From: Streptococcus penaeicida
GTDB lineage: Bacteria > Bacillota > Bacilli > Lactobacillales > Streptococcaceae
Length of the DNA stretch: 64,000 nucleotides
Assembly (NCBI RefSeq): GCF_002887775.1
Contig: NZ_LOCM01000015.1
Coordinates: 95,616-159,615 of the forward strand
Direction of reading: 5' to 3'
Under the pieces are notes generated by a model. It searched no databases. It worked only from the letters and a program-made list of their open reading frames with translations, and had not been told where the DNA came from. Shown in pieces: positions 56,601 to 64,000 of this stretch; the stretch's first letter is position 1; every line of letters begins with the position of its first letter. The position numbers and the translations under genes are program-made.

Positions 56601-58566
56601 ATTGAAAACGACTCATTAACTCAGGGTTGGATTTTACCCATTCTTTTACTTTTGGTAATAGCAAAGCTGCAGAGGCAGCAACGTGTGGCGCTGCCATTGA
56701 TGTCCCTGAACTAAGATAATAGTCATCATTGTTCCTAGTAGAATAAATGTATTCACCGCGACCTAAAACATCTGGTTTCATTTCAAGACTAAAATTAGGT
56801 CCCCAACTACTAAATCCAGAAACACCATTACTATCCGCAATTAAATAGGGTTTAACAGAAGTATCAAAAGAAACAGATAATTTAGAGTCATTTAGGTTTT
56901 TGATTTTTGAAATTAAAGCTTGCCCATCGTTATGGGATAATGAAATAATCCAATTCTGCCCAAGGTCCAAGTCATCATAACCCATGACAGGGGCTTTCTG
57001 ATAATTTCCACGAGTGGATGACACAACTTCATTTACAAGAATGATACCTTTTGTATTTTTTAAAAATCGTTTAACTTTTGTTTTTACTGATTCATCGCCT
57101 CTTTGAATAACGACAACTTTATTTTTTAAGTCAACTTTATTAGGATTATATTTTGCAATGTCTTCTTCTGTCCCTTTACCAAGAAAAATCATTTCCATTT
57201 CTTGTTTCAATTTTGGCAAACGTGTCATTGAATGAGCCCCAACTTCAGTATATGGATACTCAATTCCATCAATAGCTACTCTAGGAAGTGGTACAACCAA
57301 ATTATTCATCGAGCCCACTCCAATAGCTCGTCGTATTGCTGCTACTCCCACTGCTGCAGCTGTGTCTTTAAGATTATACTCATTATCGACATAGGTATCG
57401 TATGAATTTGTAGAAGCTGCCCCCGCATAATTTCCCATAGCAGCCACGACAATTAGACCCGCATCTGTTGCTTTTTTTACAGCATCGTAAAAGACATCTT
57501 CATTTTGTCCACTCGCTCGTTTACCAATACTTAAACTTATAATATCAGCTTTTCTTCTGATGGCATCATCAATAGCATGATAAGTAGAATCTGGTCCAAC
57601 ATAGTTTGGATGATCTTTATCTCTAGGTCCAGTCGAAAAAACACGATAGGCGAGGAGTTGTGCGTTCGGAGCAATACCTTTGAAACCACCCACTGTTCCT
57701 GAATTTCCAGCTAGGATCCCAGCAATATGCATACCATGTGGACGATTACTATCGTCTTTCAAATCATATGTCCCAGTGATGTAGTTAAAACCAAATGGAA
57801 CTTTTTCTGTAAACCCTAATTCAGTATTTGGTTTTATTTTTAAGTGTTTTTTTACATCAGGGTTTTGATCAATATGCATATCTCGACTATTGATATCAAC
57901 ACCAGAGTCAATTGTTGCAATGACAACTCCTCGTCCATCATTTTGATACATTTTAGAATGTTTTTCGGAGGAGTGAATTATATCAAGTAATGCTTTCTTC
58001 TCATCTATGCTAAGTTTTAATTCTGCGATTTCTGAGATATGTTTGACCCCTATTAATTTATTAAGATGATAGGATAAATTCTCTGGAATTTGAACAGTGA
58101 CTTTGGAAGATTGAGCAGTTTGTGATGCTCCTGTCTTAACTTTTGGTAAAGTAGCAAGTAAATCTTGATTAACCTCTTTTGTCTTTTCATCCATCTCAAT
58201 CTCATATTGTCTAAAAACTTGTTCAGTTTGTAAGGAATGATTTGTTTCTGAATTGTTGTAAAAAGAACCGTTAGATTGATCATTATTTGTATTTGATTTG
58301 ATAGGAGCGGATATCTTTTCATCTAAATCTGTTTTAGTTTCAGGGTGATCCGTTTTCTTCTCAATTAACGAATAATCTTGAGATAGATTGGTTTTTGTGA
58401 CATTGCATTCAGTTAAACATTCACTATTACCTTGTCCTTCTGAAACTGCTACCTCATCGGGTTTTCTTAATTGATAATCATCGGCTCCAACTTGACTAGA
58501 TAAAATAATAGTTAGTGGACACAAAAAACTAATTAAAGCATATTTATAAAATTTTTTACCTTTCAT
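53663..58566 (-). CDS. cell-wall-anchored subtilisin-like serine protease (C5a peptidase/PrtS-like), frameshifted
   Basis: A protein of about 1630 residues. A signal peptide (MKGKKFYKYALISFLCPLTI...) leads to a pro-region and then an S8 catalytic domain with Asp in IATIDSGVDIN, His in HGMHIAGILAG, and Ser in SGTSMAAPHVAASAALL. A PA insert lies between His and Ser. C5a-peptidase-type Fn3-like domains and a long acidic stalk follow. The end has LPNTN, a hydrophobic segment and KLKQKN. ScpA of S. pyogenes similarly ends in LPTTN. The frame breaks at about 55911: KPKKGRK then TAG. Adding one G in the GGG run gives KKIDPQNYAMTTNLNRKVGP. Start 58566 is preferred over longer ones. The likely role is cleavage of host complement factor or other proteins. 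Confidence 0.88.
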
Positions 58567-58774
58567 TTTAAAACTTTCTAAGTGATACATGCATATTTCA
58601 TGATAATTAATAAAAATATTAAGCAAGCTTAATTCAATTTCATTATACACATTTTATATTATATTAGCAAGTATCTTTTAAAAGGATAAACGTCAGATCA
58701 TCTTTTTCCTTGCCTTTTTATTTTTAAAAATATATAATCTAGTTATAAAAACTAGATAACGGAGTTTAACAAAC

Positions 58775-59227
58775 ATGAATTCAACTTCACTACCACGCTG
58801 GGAACAATTACCAGAGATTGATTTATACTTAGATCAAGTTCTCCTTTATGTCAACCAAATAACCACTTTTAATCACACCAATACTATCAATGGGCAAAAA
58901 CGTGATCTTACTGCATCTATGATTAATAATTACGTAAAGCACGGTTTCCTTGATAAACCTCAAAAAAAGAAATATGGTAAACATCAGATTGCACGTTTGA
59001 TTGCGATAACCATTTTAAAAAATGCTTTTCCTATCCAGGAAATTAGTAAAGTTCTTGAAAAACTTCAAGAAGAATCAAGTTCAGAGGCTCTTTATAATCT
59101 ATTTGTTGACTATTGGAATACGTCACAAGTCAACAACACTCCTGAAATCATTATTAATGCCTGTCAAACTATCCAATTTTACTACAAAACCATAAAATTA
59201 ATGACTCTAACAAGCGAGGAACTATAA
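58775..59227 (+). CDS. DUF1836-domain protein
   Basis: A 150-residue protein with a helix-turn-helix-like DUF1836 domain (LTASMINNYVKHGFLDKPQK and KYGKHQIARLIAITILKNAF). It is probably a regulator. The target is unknown. The stop is immediately followed by the next ATG at 59228, so it is co-transcribed and coupled with the hemolysin III-like gene. Confidence 0.83.
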   Translation: MNSTSLPRWEQLPEIDLYLDQVLLYVNQITTFNHTNTINGQKRDLTASMINNYVKHGFLDKPQKKKYGKHQIARLIAITILKNAFPIQEISKVLEKLQEESSSEALYNLFVDYWNTSQVNNTPEIIINACQTIQFYYKTIKLMTLTSEEL

Positions 59228-59878
59228 ATGAATCAAACCTTTAAACAAAGTTTACCCCTATCATTCGGTGAAGAGATTGCTAATGCTGTCACCCATGCTG
59301 TCGGTGCCCTTATCATGTTGTTTCTTTTACCATTTACAGCTATTTATGCTTACCAAAATTATGACTTAAAAACAGCAAGTGGTATTTCCATCTTTGTCAT
59401 TAGTCTCTTTCTGATGTTTTTGTCATCTTGTATCTATCATTCAATGGCTTATGGAACACCCCATAAATATATCTTGAGGATTATCGATCACAGCATGATC
59501 TATATTGCTATTGCTGGTTCTTACACGCCAGTAGCCCTTTCGCTAGTAGGTGGTTGGTTGGGCTATCTGATTATTATTCTACAATGGGGTATTACCATTT
59601 TTGGTATCTTATATAAAATATTTGCTAAAAATATTAATGAGCGTTTTAGCTTAATTCTTTATTTAATTATGGGTTGGTTAGTGGTCTTTATCTTACCAAT
59701 TATTATCAGTAAAATGGGACTTACCTTTGGTCTTCTCATGTTGGCTGGTGGTCTGGCCTATACAATTGGTGCTCTCTTTTACGCCAAGAAAAAGCCTTAC
59801 TTCCATATGATCTGGCATCTATTTATTCTGCTAGCGTCAGCCTTGCAATTCATCGCAATTGTATTCTATATGCTCTAA
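59228..59878 (+). CDS. trhA: hemolysin III family (TrhA/PAQR) membrane protein
   Basis: A 216-residue membrane protein with seven helices. It begins PLSFGEEIANAVTHAVGALI, and motifs SCIYHSMAYG and MIWHLFILLASALQF are typical. The family was named after a haemolytic activity, but its normal role is likely in membrane lipid homeostasis. The start directly follows the DUF1836 stop. Confidence 0.9.
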   Translation: MNQTFKQSLPLSFGEEIANAVTHAVGALIMLFLLPFTAIYAYQNYDLKTASGISIFVISLFLMFLSSCIYHSMAYGTPHKYILRIIDHSMIYIAIAGSYTPVALSLVGGWLGYLIIILQWGITIFGILYKIFAKNINERFSLILYLIMGWLVVFILPIIISKMGLTFGLLMLAGGLAYTIGALFYAKKKPYFHMIWHLFILLASALQFIAIVFYML

Positions 59879-59883
59879 GTATC

Positions 59884-59910
59884 GACTTCCTAAAGGAAGT
59901 CTTTTCTTTT
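59884..59910 (+). terminator. terminator after trhA
   Basis: GACTTCC and GGAAGTC around TAAA, followed by T-rich sequence. Confidence 0.75.
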
Positions 59911-59969
59911 ACTCCATAACAGAAAGACAATGTTATAATAGTATTCATTAAGAAGGATGGGAGCTTGTT

Positions 59970-60881
59970 ATGGCGTCTGTACATGTATTTTTCAACCCAA
60001 TTTCCGGGAAAAATAAAGATAAAGAACTTTTGGAGCAGATTAAAAACTCCTTTATGGAAAAGGGATTTGACGAGGATGAGATTTCCTTCGTTTTCCCGAC
60101 TTCTCCTAAAGATGCTTTTCAGCAAGCAAAAAAAGCATCGCAAAATAAGGTGGATTATGTGATTCCAATCGGTGGTGACGGCAATATTAATAAAATTATT
60201 GCCGGTGTTTATGAAGGTGGCAATCAATCAAAAATCGGGCTTATCCCTTCAGGTACGGTCAATAATTTTGCTAAAGCTCTAGCTATTCCTTTAACAGTAG
60301 AGGCTGCTATCGATGTCATTGTCCATGGACGTGATCAAAAAGTGGATATTTGTAAGGTCAATGACCATTATATGATTAGTAGTTTAACCTTAGGTTTACT
60401 CGCTGACATCGCTACAAATGTCACACCACAAGCTAAACGCAAGTTTGGTCCTTTGGCTTTTGCAAAAGATAGTTTTAGAATCCTCAGGCGCAATCGCTCT
60501 TATTACCTCAGGCTTGATGATGGAAAAAATATTTTACCCATCAAAACCAAATTCTTGTTGATTACCATGACCAACATGATTGGAGGCTTTCCCTCCTTTT
60601 CACCAACAGCATTAATCAATGATGGTCTCATACAAGTCTATACCATGAAAAAAGTCTCTTTCTTCAAATTTCTTTTCCATATTAATGACTTTCGTAAGGG
60701 AGACTTTTCAAAAGCACGCGAAATCACTCATTTTTCAACAAAACAACTGACCATTGAGCCTCTTAAAATTAGGACTTTAATGCTTCCAAGAACCAGAGTG
60801 GACGGGGATAAAGATGACTTTGTTCCTGTCACATTAGAAGTGCTCCATGAAGCCATTACAGTAAGAGTTCCGAGACGATAA
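59970..60881 (+). CDS. diacylglycerol kinase-like lipid kinase (DagK catalytic domain)
   Basis: A 303-residue soluble kinase of the DagK_cat/YegS group. It shows FFNPISGKNKDKELLEQIKN and the glycine-rich VIPIGGDGNINKIIAGVYEG, then LIPSGTVNNFAKAL. It phosphorylates diacylglycerol or another lipid for recycling into phospholipids. AAGGATGGGAG precedes ATG 59970. It is a single gene, with its own terminator. Confidence 0.9.
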   Translation: MASVHVFFNPISGKNKDKELLEQIKNSFMEKGFDEDEISFVFPTSPKDAFQQAKKASQNKVDYVIPIGGDGNINKIIAGVYEGGNQSKIGLIPSGTVNNFAKALAIPLTVEAAIDVIVHGRDQKVDICKVNDHYMISSLTLGLLADIATNVTPQAKRKFGPLAFAKDSFRILRRNRSYYLRLDDGKNILPIKTKFLLITMTNMIGGFPSFSPTALINDGLIQVYTMKKVSFFKFLFHINDFRKGDFSKAREITHFSTKQLTIEPLKIRTLMLPRTRVDGDKDDFVPVTLEVLHEAITVRVPRR

Positions 60882-60883
60882 TA

Positions 60884-60908
60884 AAAAAGACCCGAAGGTC
60901 TTTTTTTT
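60884..60908. terminator. bidirectional terminator after the lipid kinase
   Basis: AAAAGACC and GGTCTTTT around CGAA, with flanking A/T runs. Confidence 0.8.
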
Positions 60909-60950
60909 GTCTTATCGAATGAGTTGATTGTCTTATCGAACTCAAGTTTT

Positions 60951-61313
60951 TTACTCTTGACTATCATCTCCCTTTTGTTTTAGAGTTTTTAATTTCTCAT
61001 CAATTAATTGACTTGCTATTTGAGAATAATGGTCACTATTTGCTTTCGCTTTTACCAGTGACTCCTCAAGGGTTTGGGAAGCTAATTGTGTAAAATGATC
61101 AATAGTTTCCTTTGACTCTTCCAATTTTTTAGCAAAATTCTCTAAGAGACCTTCACTTATACTAGAAAAGGTATCGTTGATATCAGTCAATTTATCATTA
61201 CTTTCTTCAATCATTTCTTCTTTTTCCAATTCAGATAATGAGAGATATGCTAGTGTACCAGCAACAGTTCCAACAAAGACACCAAAGATAATTCCTTTAT
61301 CCCTTGAGTTCAT
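60951..61313 (-). CDS. YtxH-like membrane-anchored coiled-coil protein
   Basis: A 120-residue protein with an N-terminal membrane segment (GIIFGVFVGTVAGTLAYLSL) and a long charged helical tail with repeating segments (FTQLASQTLEESLVKAKANS and YSQIASQLIDEKLK). This matches YtxH/gas-vesicle-like stress proteins of Gram-positives. AGGAGAATCATT precedes ATG 61313. A small membrane gene lies 10 bases upstream on the same strand. Confidence 0.8.
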   Translation of the reverse strand: MNSRDKGIIFGVFVGTVAGTLAYLSLSELEKEEMIEESNDKLTDINDTFSSISEGLLENFAKKLEESKETIDHFTQLASQTLEESLVKAKANSDHYSQIASQLIDEKLKTLKQKGDDSQE

Positions 61314-61323
61314 AATGATTCTC

Positions 61324-61473
61324 CTATTTCATTTTACGATCTTTCATGATTTTACGAGCTAATTTAAAAACTGGCACTAGTAGCAAAACAAGTTGAACAA
61401 CTTCTGCCATATTTACTTTATTAGTCGTATTTACCGTATTCACATTTGGTGATGTTTTCTTTTTCAAAATCAT
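61324..61473 (-). CDS. 49-residue single-pass membrane protein
   Basis: A short gene reading MILKKKTSPNVNTVNTTNKV..., with one membrane segment (MAEVVQLVLLLVPVFKLA) and the basic end RKIMKDRKMK. ATG 61473 has GGAGAGC just upstream. Its stop lies 10 bases before the YtxH-like start, so the two form an operon. The function is unknown. Charge pattern and neighbour suggest an envelope or stress role. Confidence 0.7.
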   Translation of the reverse strand: MILKKKTSPNVNTVNTTNKVNMAEVVQLVLLLVPVFKLARKIMKDRKMK

Positions 61474-61791
61474 AAGCTCTCCTTCTCTTCTCTAAAACAA
61501 GTTATTGAATTGAATGGAACACTATTAGTGATTGTCTTATCAAAGGTAGTTTAATGTTAAGTGACCATTCCAATAACTTTGGTGCCGACTTTGATAAGAA
61601 CAAGCACTATTTAAAGTTTGTAAAATATCTAACAAAGCTTTTAATATAAGGTGTTTATCAAAGTGACTACACTATTTATTATTTATATTGTCATTATACT
61701 TTTATTTTAATAACTGGTCAAGGATTTAGCTGTAAAATTGAAAAAAAGTTGAGTTAATACTCAACTTTTCAATAATCATTTTAAAATTTTT
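61474..61791. other. AT-rich regulatory-looking region with TTATCAAAG repeats
   Basis: About 320 bases without a gene. It holds ATTGTCTTATCAAAGG (from 61531), an inverted copy ACTTTGATAAGAACAA (from 61588), and TTTATCAAAGTGAC (from 61654). The small envelope operon promoter lies here. The ABC-F terminator (ATTGAAAAGTTGAG... on minus) is at its right end, 61741-61769. Confidence 0.5.
61741..61769 (-). terminator. terminator after the ABC-F gene
   Basis: AAAAGTTGAGT and ACTCAACTTTT around TAAT, with A/T flanks. Confidence 0.8.
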
Positions 61792-63334
61792 TTAAGTCAA
61801 TTGATTGAAATCCCAGACATCACTGACCCAACCTTGATAAAAATCAGGTTCATGACAGACCATTAAAATAGAGCCTTTATATGCTTGAAGAGCACGTTTT
61901 AATTCATCCTTAGCATCCACATCCAAGTGATTGGTTGGTTCGTCCAAGACCAGGACGTTATTTTCACGATTCATGAGGAGACAGAAACGAACTTTAGCTT
62001 GTTCTCCACCGGATAAGACCTGAATTTGACTTTCAATATGTTTTGACGTTAAGCACAACGAGCCAAGCTGCCCGAACCTCTGCTTGATTTAGGGATGGAA
62101 AGGCATCCCAAACGGCTTCTAGTGGTGTTTGGCGGTTGACACCTGAAACCTCTTGTTCGAAATACCCAAGTTCAATAAAGTCACCCCGTTCAACTTGACC
62201 ACTTAAAGGTTCAATAATACCCAACAAACTCTTTAAGAGTGTTGATTTACCAATACCATTGGCTCCTGTAATAGCTACTTTTTGGTTGCGTTCGAAATTC
62301 AGGGTTAGCGGTTCCTTTGTTAGAGGGCGGTCATAACCAATGACAAGATCTTTGGCTTGGAAGATAAAACGACTCGGTGTCCGAGCTTCTTTAAACTCGA
62401 AGGATGGCTTAGGTTTTTCGGACTGCAACTCGATAATATCCATTTTATCAAGTTTCTTTTGACGAGACATAGCCATGTTTCGAGTTGCCACGCGCGCCTT
62501 ATTCCGATTAACAAAATCTTGTAAATCAGCAATCTCTTTTTGTTGACGTTCATATGCAGCTTCTAACTGCGATTTTTTCATCTCATAAACATCTTTAAAT
62601 TGGTAATAGTCACCAGAATAACGAACCAAGTCTTGATTCTCAACATGATAAACAATATTGATCACATCATTTAAAAATGGAATGTCATGTGAAATTAGAA
62701 CAAAAGCATTTTCATAATTCTGAAGATATCGTTTTAACCATTCAATGTGCTCAGCATCCAAATAGTTGGTAGGCTCATCTAGTAATAGAATATCTGGTTT
62801 CTCTAATAAGAGCTTGGCTAATAAAATTTTAGTTCTTTGGCCACCCGATAATTCTGTCACATCAGACTCCATACCAAAATCCATAACTCCCAGAGCGCGA
62901 GCCACTTCATCGATTTTTGCGTCTAGGGTATAAAAGTCTCTGGATTCTAGACGGTCTTGTAATTCACCAACTTCTTCCATCAGGGCATCGACATCTGCTC
63001 CTTCGTCAGCCATTGACATGTAGATATCATTGATGCGGACTTCAGTTTTAAACAACTCATCAAAAGCCGTCCTTAAGATATCGCGAACCGTTTGTCCTGG
63101 TTCTAAAACAGTATGCTGATCCAAGTAGCCAGCTGTCACGTATTTTGACCACTCCACTTTTCCCTCATCAGGTTGTAAATGACCAGTAACGATACTCATA
63201 AAGGTTGATTTACCCTCACCGTTAGCCCCTACCAAACCAATATGTTCCCCTTTTAAAAGTCGGAAAGAGACATTTTCGAAAATGGCACGATCACCAAATC
63301 CATGACTCAAATTTTTTACTTCTAAGATACTCAT
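61792..63334 (-). CDS. ABC-F family ATPase (YkpA/YbiT-like), frameshifted
   Basis: A translation-associated ABC-F protein of about 514 residues with two ATPase domains and no membrane part. Domain 1: GLVGANGEGKSTFM, ELSGGQRTKILLAKL, LLLDEPTNYLD. Domain 2: ITGANGIGKSTLLKS, VLSGGEQAKVRF, VLDEPTNHLD. A charged linker (residues about 240-320) lies between. The frame breaks near 62046-62080. Two bases are missing (one T, one G), and adding them gives AEVRAALARCGLTSKHIESQ. Start 63334 (MSILEVKNLS) follows AAGGGTAAG. The group aids stalled ribosomes. Antibiotic resistance cannot be inferred. Confidence 0.9.
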
Positions 63335-63473
63335 TTTCTTACCCTTTGCTTCACTAAAAAAGGCCTTATGACGGCACTTACTTACTGTCATTATGGCAAA
63401 AATGAAGGCATTTGTCAATCTATGGCCGTTAGGGTAAAATAGTGGTAAATGAATCAACTGTATGGGGACAATT

Positions 63474-64000
63474 ATGACTAGTATCTATCAAAAAATTATC
63501 AGAGATCTCAAAGAGTCTATCGACCTTAATCAGCTCAAAAAAGGCGATAGGATACCTTCAGTACGCCAATTGAGCAAGTACTATGCTTGCAGTAAGGATA
63601 CCGTCCAAAAAGCGCTTCTTGAACTCAAATACCAACGTTATATATATGCTGTTCCAAAAAGTGGTTATTATGTCTTGGGTAAAGTTTCTGATAAAGTAGA
63701 AAATCAATTAAGTCTTGAGGATTACCATAATTTCGCATACAGTGACTTCAAACTTTGTCTCAACGAGGCCATGACCAATAATGATAATTACCTCTTTAAC
63801 TACTACAGCCAAGTTGAAGGACTTGCAGACTTACGTCAGGCACTTGAGCTACATCTTAATCAGCAATCCGTCTACTGTAAGGCCAAAGACATTATCATCA
63901 CCTCAGGTACCCAACAAGCCCTTTATATCCTTAGTCAATTGCATTTTATGGAAAATAAAGAGATTATCTTATTAGAGAAACCAACCTATAGTCGTATGGA
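63474..64000 (+). CDS. GntR/MocR-family regulator (PLP aminotransferase-like), 5-prime part
   Basis: Open from ATG 63474 to the window edge (175 codons). The N-terminal GntR-type winged helix reads KGDRIPSVRQLSKYYACSKD and TVQKALLELK. It is followed by the beginning of an aminotransferase-like domain (FNYYSQVEGLADLRQALELH, DIIITSGTQQALYIL). MocR regulators bind pyridoxal phosphate and often control vitamin B6 or amino acid genes. GGGGA precedes the ATG. It is divergent from the ABC-F gene, and its end lies beyond the window. Confidence 0.85.
   Translation, partial: MTSIYQKIIRDLKESIDLNQLKKGDRIPSVRQLSKYYACSKDTVQKALLELKYQRYIYAVPKSGYYVLGKVSDKVENQLSLEDYHNFAYSDFKLCLNEAMTNNDNYLFNYYSQVEGLADLRQALELHLNQQSVYCKAKDIIITSGTQQALYILSQLHFMENKEIILLEKPTYSRM

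Noticed and set aside
58053..58322. 89-codon minus-strand frame within the protease pro-region
   Set aside because: Alternative frame of a real gene. The in-frame protein has the signal peptide and catalytic residues.
61792..62058. Separate small ATPase gene
   Set aside because: It is the C-terminal end of the ABC-F protein, cut off by two missing bases.

Overview
The window looks like the chromosome of a low-GC Gram-positive coccus of the genus Streptococcus. The evidence is the gene content and gene order: guaA, a GntR regulator and ylxM-ffh; xerS with an adjacent dif-like site; an HdiR/UmuC SOS cassette; bceABRS; trmFO; topA-dprA-maa-rnhB-rbgA; and a C5a-peptidase-type surface protease ending in LPNTN. 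The overall flavour suggests a pyogenic-group species close to S. parauberis, S. uberis or S. iniae. The species is inferred, not proven. No rRNA, tRNA or CRISPR array was seen.

Layout. 1-3.1 kb: a decayed hsdM remnant, a very AT-rich orphan membrane protein gene, a glyoxalase-like gene and the tail of a lost sortase-anchored protein. 3.1-11.1 kb: the dtpT peptide transporter, a cation/proton antiporter, an 87-bp duplicated terminator module, guaA, a GntR regulator and ylxM-ffh. 11.1-17.4 kb: a HigBA-like toxin-antitoxin pair, a flavinylation/ferric-reductase-like operon (FMN-binding protein, ApbE, membrane oxidoreductase) and an SOS cassette (HdiR, UmuC, three small genes) behind a 26-bp perfect palindrome. 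17.5-32.2 kb: mostly plus-strand metabolic genes. These include an oxidoreductase, a flavodoxin-like protein, an aldo/keto reductase behind a MerR-type promoter, a beta-glucoside PTS with its hydrolase and RpiR regulator, a cupin, two FMN reductases (one fused into a fumarate-reductase-like flavoprotein), an M20 amidohydrolase and a two-part ThrE exporter.

32-48 kb: a FemX/MurM-type enzyme, a tiny surface-protein gene without a start codon, dif and xerS, a BceAB/BceRS antimicrobial-peptide resistance module with two extra genes, a PASTA protein, trmFO, a satD-DUF3307 pair under a three-repeat operator, and a D-lactate dehydrogenase/PTS_EIIC_2/LysR locus. 48-64 kb: topA, dprA, maa, rnhB, rbgA, the large serine protease, a hemolysin III-like protein, a lipid kinase, two small envelope genes, an ABC-F protein and the start of a MocR-like regulator.

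The most important property of the sequence is its frameshifts. At least ten genes are interrupted by 1-base indels. Most are single-base losses in short homopolymers, and they include the essential gene ffh. The simplest reading is homopolymer error from pyrosequencing-type data, so most 'broken' genes here are probably intact in the organism. The hsdM remnant (4-base changes) and the in-frame stop in the ferric-reductase-like gene do not fit that explanation and may be real. Functionally, the most interesting idea is that the cytosolic-looking ApbE at 12.4 kb serves the flavoprotein fusion at 27-29 kb.
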